From an uncultured Treponema sp. (GTDB lineage: Bacteria > Spirochaetota > Spirochaetia > Treponematales > Treponemataceae): a stretch of DNA of 5,460 nt. The stretch spans positions 1 to 5,460 of the forward strand of contig CALBXN010000166.1 in assembly GCA_937890485.1 (NCBI GenBank), read 5' to 3'. The notes under the pieces were generated by a model, which was not told the DNA's origin, did not search any database, and was given only the letters and a program-made list of their open reading frames with translations. Positions 1-4,560 of this stretch are shown in pieces (positions within the stretch are counted from its first letter, which is position 1; every line of letters starts with the position of its first letter). Both the position numbers and the translations under genes were made by a program.

Positions 1-51
1 AATAACTTTTAATATACCAACTATATATTTTTTATGTTGAGAAACCATCAT
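1..51 (-). CDS. 5' start of an unidentified ORF leaving the left edge
   Basis: Seventeen open codons run from ATG ATG to the window edge, reading MMVSQHKKYIVGILKVI. The first ATG (51-49) overlaps the TGA stop of the upstream chimeric ORF as ATGA, the 4-base overlap typical of translationally coupled genes. No clear Shine-Dalgarno sequence precedes it, which would fit re-initiation after the upstream stop. The fragment is too short to assign a family, and chance opening in AT-rich DNA cannot be excluded. If genuine, it suggests that the odd tail of the upstream ORF is the authentic 3' end of some gene in a two-gene operon. Confidence 0.3.
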   Translation of the reverse strand, partial: MMVSQHKKYIVGILKVI

Positions 52-335
52 TTATTTGATTTTAAAGTTAAATGATGAGTTTTTGCTTCTTCTGCTGAAC
101 CATATGATTTCTCCATACACATCATTAAAGCAGCATATCTTGCTTCTAAAGAGATTTTTAAATAATTAATATAATCTGAAACATCATATTCACTAATTTC
201 ATTAAATTCAATTTTTTTATTAATTACATAACTAAAAAAATGATTTAAATCAGAAAAATATGCTTTAACTGTTTGATCACTAAATCTTTTTGTATATTTT
301 ATATAGTCTATGTATTTTTTGATTGCTATTTCCAT
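48..335 (-). pseudogene. xerC: XerC-type tyrosine recombinase, N-terminal part only, fused to an unrelated tail
   Basis: The 95-codon ORF starts at ATG 335-333. Residues 1-60 match the N-terminal SAM-like core-binding domain of XerC/XerD recombinases: an amphipathic first helix (KKYIDYIKYTKRFSDQTVKA), then YFSDLNHFFSYV, then SEYDVSDYINYLK. In intact proteins of about 300 residues this is followed by the lsALRsFY-type segment and the catalytic domain with its R-H-R-Y residues. None of that is here. After K60 (about position 156) the sequence switches to SLEARYAALMMCMEKSYG and on to a stop, 35 residues that resemble no XerC region. XerC/D resolves chromosome dimers at dif sites; this product cannot be catalytic. 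It lies just behind the topA tail and its terminator, matching the topA-xerC order I recall in Treponema, so the head is probably a real locus fragment and the tail was joined by rearrangement or misassembly. XerD or another tyrosine recombinase is possible. Confidence 0.72.
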
Positions 336-352
336 AATTATTACCCATATAA

Positions 353-358
353 ATTATA
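353..358 (-). promoter_or_regulatory. candidate -10 box for the xerC fragment
   Basis: A TATAAT on the minus strand lies 17 bases upstream of the xerC ATG, just after the topA terminator. A separate promoter is expected there because the terminator cuts xerC off from topA. The position 17 bases further upstream reads TTTATT, a poor -35, and the start codon has no good Shine-Dalgarno. In DNA this AT-rich a TATAAT can occur by chance. Confidence 0.3.
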
Positions 359-365
359 CATCTAT

Positions 366-410
366 ACAAAAAAATAATAAAGAACCAGATTGTTTATTTA
401 CCTGGTTCTT
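366..410 (-). terminator. intrinsic terminator of the topA tail
   Basis: A perfect 9-bp stem, AAGAACCAG (380-388) with CTGGTTCTT (402-410), encloses a 13-base loop. On the minus strand it is followed at once by a U-rich tract (TATTATTTTTTT, 379-368). The topA stop codon (394-396) lies in the loop, so the stem's upstream arm is the last coding sequence. The tract on the other side is not U-rich, so it should act on minus-strand transcripts only. The coupling of stop codon and terminator supports the 3' end being authentic. Confidence 0.75.
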
Positions 411-567
411 TTAATGATTCATGATAATCACAATTTGGATATGAACTACATGCATAGAATCTACCAAATCTTGATTTTCTTAATAATAATTTACCTTCAT
501 TACATTTTGGGCAAGGTTTTCCTTCTTTGCTATCATTATAAATATATTTACAAGATGGATAACGCCA
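394..567 (-). pseudogene. topA: 3' end of DNA topoisomerase I (C4 zinc fingers only)
   Basis: A minus-strand frame ending at TAA 396-394 reads WRYPSCKYIY, then KPCPKCNEGKLLLRKS, RFGRFYACSSYPNCDY and ESLKEPGK. This is the repeat pattern of the topoisomerase C-terminal C4 zinc finger (CPxC, then GxFxxCsxYPxC): one complete finger preceded by the last half of another. In TopA these fingers bind single-stranded DNA behind the relaxation core; the core is absent. The frame is open back to about 611, but the recognisable part begins at the tryptophan codon 567-565. Before it the expected glycine-cysteine is replaced by residues read from the CPBP protease gene in another frame. Position ahead of a xerC head fits topA rather than a zinc-finger nuclease, though the latter remains possible. 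The fragment is a gene end cut off by a junction and is not functional alone. Confidence 0.72.
546..567 (-). other. junction between CPBP protease and topA fragments, with dual-frame sequence
   Basis: These 22 bases fit both partners. In one minus-strand frame they complete the CPBP motif FGVIHLVN (metal-binding histidine at 557-555). In the next frame they encode WRYPSCK(Y) of the topA zinc finger. Upstream only the CPBP frame is family-like; downstream only the topA frame is. The two parent genes probably shared near-identical bases here and were joined through them. Whether the event happened in the cell or during amplification or assembly cannot be told from this sequence. Confidence 0.6.
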
Positions 568-878
568 AAAACAACAGAAGACCAGACTATTGCCAAAAAT
601 ATGCGAAGCTTACTTTCGGTTCGTTTTTTCAAAAACAGCATAAAAACACAACCTCTGAATGCCATTTCTTCAAAGAATCCAACACCAAAACATATCAAGG
701 CATAAAAAAGTATATTACCTATGCCTTGCTCTATTCGGCAATCCCCTGCGAAATACGATATAAACGGAAAATTATTTACTGCTATAATAAATCCGGGCAA
801 AGCAAGTAAAAGCATAAATATCTTTTTATTTCCGAGCGGATAAAGTATTTTGGTTATTGAAAATTCTATCATAAACAA
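546..878 (-). pseudogene. truncated CAAX/CPBP-family intramembrane protease
   Basis: About 111 family-like codons run from TTG 878 (or ATG 872) to the junction near 546. Two of the family's motifs are clear: EExxxR in GFFEEMAFRG (E70, E71, R75 counted from the TTG) and FxxxH in FGVIHLVN (F104, H108). Hydrophobic segments at about 21-40, 54-70 and 95-112 fit membrane helices. Family members usually have more than 200 residues with further helices before motif 1 and a third motif after motif 2; both ends are missing. Codons 112-132 of this frame are the topA tail read out of frame. The frame is open upstream to about 944 with a basic KKSIKKELTKRRK stretch but no ATG, so part of the true N-terminus may remain. 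G+C here is about 36%, above the neighbours, suggesting a different source. CPBP proteins include CAAX prenyl proteases and bacteriocin-immunity proteins; this fragment is unlikely to be active. Confidence 0.75.
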
Positions 879-920
879 AATAAAAAGGCGAATGTTTTTT
901 CGCCTCTTTGTTAATTCTTT
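872..920. terminator. bidirectional terminator-like hairpin
   Basis: A 7-bp stem, AGGCGAA (886-892) with TTCGCCT (899-905), has a 6-base loop. It is flanked by a T-run on the plus strand (to about 924) and, directly against the stem, TTTTTATTTTG on the minus strand. The structure could stop transcription either way, insulating hflK from the fragments to its left. Its place is odd: the minus-strand U tract runs into the start of the CPBP fragment, where a terminator would silence that gene. It may be the 3' terminator of a lost gene, so another junction may lie near 870-885. Confidence 0.5.
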
Positions 921-953
921 TTTTATTGATTTTTTTTCATATTGTTAGTACTT

Positions 954-959
954 TATAAT
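954..959 (+). promoter_or_regulatory. -10 box of the hflK-hflC-isomerase operon
   Basis: A perfect TATAAT lies 59 bases upstream of the hflK start in the only sizeable intergenic space ahead of the operon. A -35 at 17 bases' spacing would fall in a run of T (931-936), which is weak. No TGn extended -10 is present. An upstream terminator-like hairpin makes an independent promoter expected here. Confidence 0.45.
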
Positions 960-977
960 AGTTAGTTGTAATCGTTA

Positions 978-991
978 ATAATTTAAATTAT
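978..991. repeat. 14-bp perfect palindrome in the hflK leader
   Basis: ATAATTTAAATTAT is its own reverse complement and sits between the predicted transcription start (about 966) and the hflK ribosome binding site. Three GTTA-containing steps (944, 961, 974) precede it. Such a site could be an operator, but composition this AT-rich makes chance palindromes common. Confidence 0.2.
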
Positions 992-1002
992 ATGTAATTT
1001 TT

Positions 1003-1007
1003 GGAGG
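1003..1007 (+). promoter_or_regulatory. ribosome binding site that decides the hflK start
   Basis: GGAGG lies 11 bases before ATG 1019-1021. An in-frame TTG at 1001-1003 is formed partly by this same motif and so cannot be the start it serves. The ATG is chosen, although the spacing is somewhat long. Confidence 0.65.
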
Positions 1008-1018
1008 CAATATTTTTT

Positions 1019-2008
1019 ATGGATGAAAATGTTGAAAACGTAACACCTAAAAGAAAAAAGAAGAATGTTACAGGAACAACTATCTCTATTATTGTTTTTA
1101 TTTTAATTATTGGAGTTGTTTTATTTTCAAGTTTTTTCAAAGTTGATGCTACAGAACAAGCAGTTATCACTCGATTTGGAAAGTATCAAACTACTGTAGG
1201 TCCTGGATTACATTTAAAATTACCTTTCGGAATTGAAAAAAACTATAATGTACCTGTAAAAGTTGTTCAAACAGAACAATTTGGTTTTACAACAGATAGA
1301 AATATATCAAAATCTCAATTAAGTAATCTTTCAAAAGAATCAACAATGCTTACTGGAGATTTAAATATTGTTGATGTTGAATGGATTATCCAATACAGAA
1401 TTGTAAATCCTTCAGATTGGCTTTTCAATGTAAAAGAAAAAAGACAGACTATTAGAGATATTTCACAATCAGTTGTTAATACTTTAGTTGGAGATAGAGC
1501 AATTTTAGATGTAATGGGACTTGAACGTTCTGCTATTCAAACTGAAGCCCAACGTCTTATGAATCAAAATTATGAACAACTTGGTTTAGGAATAAATGTA
1601 ATTGCTGTTCAACTTCAAAATGTTGTTCCTCCAAAGGGTGTTCAAGATGCATTTGAGGATGTAAACAAAGCAAGTCAAGACATGGAAAGATACATCAACG
1701 AAGGGAAAGAAGCTTACAATGCTCAAATTCCACTTTCAAGAGGTATTGCAGACCAACAAGTGCAAATTGCAGAAGGATACGCAATAGATAGAGTAAACAG
1801 AGCAAAAGGTGATGTTGCTAGATTTTCAGCAATTTACAAAGAATATGTTAAATCTCCATCTATCACAAGAGAAAGATTATACTTAGAAATGATGGAAGAA
1901 ATTTTTAAAGCAAAACAGGGTTCTGTCCTTATAGACAAAGAATTAGAAAATCTTTTACCTATAAAAAATTTAAATAATACAAAAGTAGTTACAGGAGAAA
2001 AACAATAA
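1019..2008 (+). CDS. hflK: FtsH protease modulator HflK (SPFH membrane protein)
   Basis: A 329-residue protein forming, with HflC, the membrane-anchored SPFH complex that surrounds FtsH and limits or directs its degradation of membrane proteins. A short basic N-terminus (KRKKK, 11-15) leads into one membrane helix at about 20-40. The SPFH domain follows with EQAVITRFGK (46-55), GPGLHLKLPF (61-70) and LTGDLNIVDVEWIIQYRI (111-128). NVVPPKGVQDAF (201-212) begins a long charged helical region to about 275, and ITRERLYLEMME (282-293) is the conserved HflK C-terminal signature. It lacks the long Gly/Pro-rich N-terminal extension of E. coli HflK (419 residues), as is common outside Proteobacteria. 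The stop overlaps the hflC start by one base (TAATG), so the partners are translationally coupled. Nothing suggests damage. ftsH itself is not in the window. Distinguishing HflK from HflC-like paralogues rests on order and the C-terminal signature. Confidence 0.93.
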   Translation: MDENVENVTPKRKKKNVTGTTISIIVFILIIGVVLFSSFFKVDATEQAVITRFGKYQTTVGPGLHLKLPFGIEKNYNVPVKVVQTEQFGFTTDRNISKSQLSNLSKESTMLTGDLNIVDVEWIIQYRIVNPSDWLFNVKEKRQTIRDISQSVVNTLVGDRAILDVMGLERSAIQTEAQRLMNQNYEQLGLGINVIAVQLQNVVPPKGVQDAFEDVNKASQDMERYINEGKEAYNAQIPLSRGIADQQVQIAEGYAIDRVNRAKGDVARFSAIYKEYVKSPSITRERLYLEMMEEIFKAKQGSVLIDKELENLLPIKNLNNTKVVTGEKQ

Positions 2009-3015
2009 TGAAAAAGGCTAATAAAATTTATGTAGTTTTTGGTGTAATCCTTATTGCTCTTGTTATTTTTATGATGATGGGACCTTTTTATGTTGTAAAC
2101 GAAGGCTCTCAAGTAGTAGTTACTAGATTTGGTAAAATAGTAAACACACATACAGAAGCAGGTCTATATTTCAAAGTACCATTTGTTGATATTGTAGTTA
2201 CGTATCCAAAATTGATATTGTCTTTAGATGGTGATGCACAAAGAATTCCTACAAAAGAAAATCAATTTATCATAGTTGATACAACAAGTAGATGGCGAAT
2301 TTCTGATCCAGAACAATTTTATCAATCATTTAAAACTCTGGATGCAGCAAATATTCGTTTGAGTGATATTATAGACTCCGCAACAAGAACAATTATTACA
2401 CAAAATAAATTAAGTGAAGTTGTTCGTTCATCAAACTTGATAAATGAAAAAACATTATTAAACACAGAACAAACTTTATCAGAAGGAAATCCAACTGACG
2501 ATACAGCAGCTCAAATTGACTCAATCATAAATGTTTCTACAAATTCAGAATCAATAACAAAAGGGCGCCGTCAATTAACACTAGAAATGGCTGAAGAAGC
2601 ACGTAAAATGATTCCAGAATACGGGATTGAATTGATTGATGTGGTTCCTCGTCAAATTAAATATTCTGATGAAATGACAGAAAGTGTTTACAACAGAATG
2701 ATTAAAGATAGAAATCAAGTTGCAAAAGGTTATCGTTCAATCGGTGAAGGAAAAAAGAAAGACTGGCTTGGTAAACTTGAAAAAGACAAATTAGAAATTG
2801 AATCAGAAGCTTATAAAAAAGCACAAGAAATAAAAGGACAAGCAGATGCAGAAGCTTCAAAAATTTATGCACAAGCCTACTCTGTTGACCCAGAATTTTA
2901 TGCTTTTTGGCAAAGCTTAGAATCATACAAAAAAACAATTCCAGACTTTGATGTTACATACAGCACTGATATGGATTACTTCAAATATTTATATTCATCA
3001 AAAGTACAAAGATAA
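2008..3015 (+). CDS. hflC: FtsH protease modulator HflC (SPFH membrane protein)
   Basis: A 335-residue protein, essentially the length of E. coli HflC and the obligate partner of HflK around FtsH. An N-terminal membrane helix (7-25) is followed by the SPFH segment with GSQVVVTRFGK (33-43) and AGLYFKVPFVD (51-61), then WRISDPEQFYQS (96-107). A polar insertion of about 40 residues (about 145-187), also seen in other HflC proteins, precedes GIELIDVVPRQIKY (206-219). The coiled-coil stretch has SEAYKKAQEIKGQADAEA (266-283) and IYAQAYSVDPEFYAFWQSL (286-304), strongly diagnostic of HflC, and the end (DYFKYL) matches the usual terminal pattern. An AGGAGA at 1993-1998 inside the end of hflK serves as ribosome binding site 9 bases before the ATG. 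The next gene starts 15 bases after the stop. Confidence 0.94.
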   Translation: MKKANKIYVVFGVILIALVIFMMMGPFYVVNEGSQVVVTRFGKIVNTHTEAGLYFKVPFVDIVVTYPKLILSLDGDAQRIPTKENQFIIVDTTSRWRISDPEQFYQSFKTLDAANIRLSDIIDSATRTIITQNKLSEVVRSSNLINEKTLLNTEQTLSEGNPTDDTAAQIDSIINVSTNSESITKGRRQLTLEMAEEARKMIPEYGIELIDVVPRQIKYSDEMTESVYNRMIKDRNQVAKGYRSIGEGKKKDWLGKLEKDKLEIESEAYKKAQEIKGQADAEASKIYAQAYSVDPEFYAFWQSLESYKKTIPDFDVTYSTDMDYFKYLYSSKVQR

Positions 3016-3030
3016 TAAGTTAGAGGAAAT

Positions 3031-3774
3031 ATGAATTTAGGATTACAAAGTTCCATATATAATGGGCTTCAATTAAAAGATGAAATTTACACAACATTAA
3101 ATCAAAGAGTTAACACATTTGATATATTTTTTGATAATTGGTCACCGTCAGATATCCCAGAAGAAACATATAATTTGTTGTCAACTATCAAAAATAACAA
3201 TGATTTAATTTTTACGATACATCTTCCAATTAATTTTTTTGAATTATCACATGGAGAACAACAAGAATTTTATGCTTTTATCAATTATTTGAAGCCTAAA
3301 ACAATTACAGTTCATTTTAATACCCTATCCTATGATTTATTAAAGGAACTTGTAAACATTGCTCACGAAAATGAATCAAAGTTAAGTATTGAAAATACAA
3401 TTCCAAACACACATAAAATTTACGGAATTGATTATTTAGGATTTATGATTGAAGCAAAAAAAGTTTTAGAATATTCTGAAACAAAAAATGCTTTTTCAGC
3501 AACTATTGATACAGGACATTCTTTTGTTAATGGAATTACACCAGATTTTTATGTAAAAGAATTAACAAAACATGAAATTGAAATTGCAACAGTTCATCTT
3601 CACGATAATGATGGAACAGCAGATTCACATAATCCTTTAGGAACAGGAAAAATTGATTTTATCTCTTTTATAAATGAATTAAAAAATTGCAACCATAATC
3701 CTTATTTGATTATAGAACATTGGAGCGATTTTAATAAAAGTATTGAATATTTAGAAAATAATTCTTTGATATAA
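3031..3774 (+). CDS. sugar phosphate isomerase/epimerase-like TIM-barrel protein
   Basis: A 247-residue protein of the AP-endonuclease-2/xylose isomerase-like TIM-barrel superfamily. Strand ends carry plausible divalent-metal ligands: H64 in FTIHLP, H95 in TVHFN, E121 in LSIENT, D160 and H163 in ATIDTGHS, H189/H191 in TVHLHDNDG, H200 in DSHNPLGTGKIDF and E229 in LIIEHW. The HxHDNxG...HxxxGxGxIDF block is typical of sugar isomerase/epimerases of this fold. Members isomerise or epimerise sugars or cyclitols, or cut abasic DNA; length and motifs favour the sugar enzymes over endonuclease IV, but the substrate cannot be inferred. An AGAGG (3022-3026) four bases before the ATG and only 15 bases after hflC place it in the same operon. 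No functional link to HflKC is known to me. The stop is one base from the convergent comF stop and no terminator is visible. Confidence 0.8.
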   Translation: MNLGLQSSIYNGLQLKDEIYTTLNQRVNTFDIFFDNWSPSDIPEETYNLLSTIKNNNDLIFTIHLPINFFELSHGEQQEFYAFINYLKPKTITVHFNTLSYDLLKELVNIAHENESKLSIENTIPNTHKIYGIDYLGFMIEAKKVLEYSETKNAFSATIDTGHSFVNGITPDFYVKELTKHEIEIATVHLHDNDGTADSHNPLGTGKIDFISFINELKNCNHNPYLIIEHWSDFNKSIEYLENNSLI

Positions 3775-3775
3775 A

Positions 3776-4510
3776 TTAATCTGCAATATATACTGTAATT
3801 GCACCTACAGTATTTATTCCTGCATTTTTTAGTGTAATTGCACAATTTTCTAAGGTAACGCCTGTTGTAAGAATATCATCGATAATGACAATTTTACTTG
3901 GTAGTTTTGTATTTAAATATTTTTTCTTTAGTATATAAGAATCTTTATTTGCGAGACGTTGTTCTCTGTTTAGTTTTTTTTGTTGTACTGATTCTGTCCT
4001 TTCAAGTAAATTCATAATTTTTATTTTTGATATTTTTCTTAAAAAATTCATTATATCATTTATTTGATCCCAACCTTGTTTTTTTATTTTCCCAGGACGA
4101 GGTGGAACAGGAACAATTACATAATCCTTAAAGTATTCATTGTATATTTCCAATATTTTTTTTGCAAAAATATACGCAAAATTTCTATAACCTTGAATTT
4201 TCCATTTAAATAATAATTCTTTATTCCATAATCTATATGAAAACATTGGAATTATTTTGTAAATATTATTTATTACAGGATTTTCTCTACAATCTGTACA
4301 GATATTTTCTTCACTCACTAGAATTTTACCACAATTTGAACAACGTTTGGCTGAATAATTAAAATTCAAATAAGTATTATTACAATGTGAGCAAAGTGGA
4401 AGCATATGTGTTTTTTTAGAACAAATGACACATTTATCATTTCGAATAAATTTTGAAATTTTTTCCAATAATGAAAAATTTAAATACATAATTCTGTCTA
4501 AAAACTTCAT
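3776..4510 (-). CDS. comF: ComF-family phosphoribosyltransferase-like protein
   Basis: A complete 244-residue ComF/GntX-type protein, associated with uptake of transforming DNA in competent bacteria and otherwise of uncertain biochemical role. The N-terminus carries four cysteine pairs, CVIC (27-30), CSHC (40-43), CSNC (57-60) and CTDC (71-74), a double zinc-ribbon-like arrangement. The phosphoribosyltransferase-fold part has FKWKIQGYRNFAYIFA (101-116), IVPVPPRPG (132-140), QGWDQI (145-150), the QxxLnreqRlaN pattern (177-188) and the PRPP-binding loop IVIIDDILTTGVT (207-219) with D211, D212, T215, T216 and G217. All key residues are present, so it should be functional. It contains no DNA-uptake neighbours here; Treponema-like bacteria are not widely known to be competent, so a role in DNA salvage or repair is as likely. 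It follows the TPR gene by 50 bases on the same strand and lacks a Shine-Dalgarno. Confidence 0.9.
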   Translation of the reverse strand: MKFLDRIMYLNFSLLEKISKFIRNDKCVICSKKTHMLPLCSHCNNTYLNFNYSAKRCSNCGKILVSEENICTDCRENPVINNIYKIIPMFSYRLWNKELLFKWKIQGYRNFAYIFAKKILEIYNEYFKDYVIVPVPPRPGKIKKQGWDQINDIMNFLRKISKIKIMNLLERTESVQQKKLNREQRLANKDSYILKKKYLNTKLPSKIVIIDDILTTGVTLENCAITLKNAGINTVGAITVYIAD

Positions 4511-4516
4511 AAATAT

Positions 4517-4522
4517 ATTATA
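4517..4522 (-). promoter_or_regulatory. candidate comF -10 box implying a leaderless mRNA
   Basis: TATAAT on the minus strand ends 6 bases before the comF ATG (4510-4508), so a start about 7 bases downstream would fall on the ATG itself. No Shine-Dalgarno is found in the 50 bases upstream, which agrees with leaderless translation. No convincing -35 is seen at 17 bases. The box may be chance in this AT-rich gap, with comF instead read through from the upstream TPR gene. Confidence 0.35.
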
Positions 4523-4560
4523 GAGAAAAAATTGAAATTTAAATGTAAAAAATAAAAAAA

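Noticed and set aside
48..335. An active phage or integron integrase
   Set aside because: Only the N-terminal SAM-like domain remains, the catalytic R-H-R-Y domain is absent, and the similarity and neighbours fit chromosomal XerC.
390..809. A 139-codon open frame on the plus strand across the topA and CPBP fragments
   Set aside because: It is antisense to two recognisable minus-strand genes, crosses the junction between them and has no family-like motifs or ribosome binding site.
370..910. Integron gene cassettes with attC sites, suggested by the row of small genes, the hairpins and integrons known in some treponemes
   Set aside because: The hairpins are short terminator stems with U tracts. 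No GTTRRRY/RYYYAAC core pair at attC spacing was found, and the pieces are truncated housekeeping genes, not complete cassettes.
941..980. Three GTTA steps upstream of hflK as a regulator-binding direct repeat
   Set aside because: Spacing is irregular (17 and 13 bases) and the similarity covers only four to six bases, within chance for this composition.
988..1170. Minus-strand 60-codon open frame at the start of hflK
   Set aside because: It is antisense to the hflK membrane segment and would read through the hflK leader; no supporting motif was found.
1834..2151. Minus-strand open frame across the hflK-hflC boundary
   Set aside because: It lies antisense to two well-supported genes and its translation is K/N/Y/H/F-rich without motifs, as expected from AT-rich antisense DNA.
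2702..2938. Minus-strand leucine/phenylalanine-rich open frame inside hflC
   Set aside because: It is the reverse complement of the lysine/glutamate-rich HflC coiled coil, which gives hydrophobic runs by codon complementarity.
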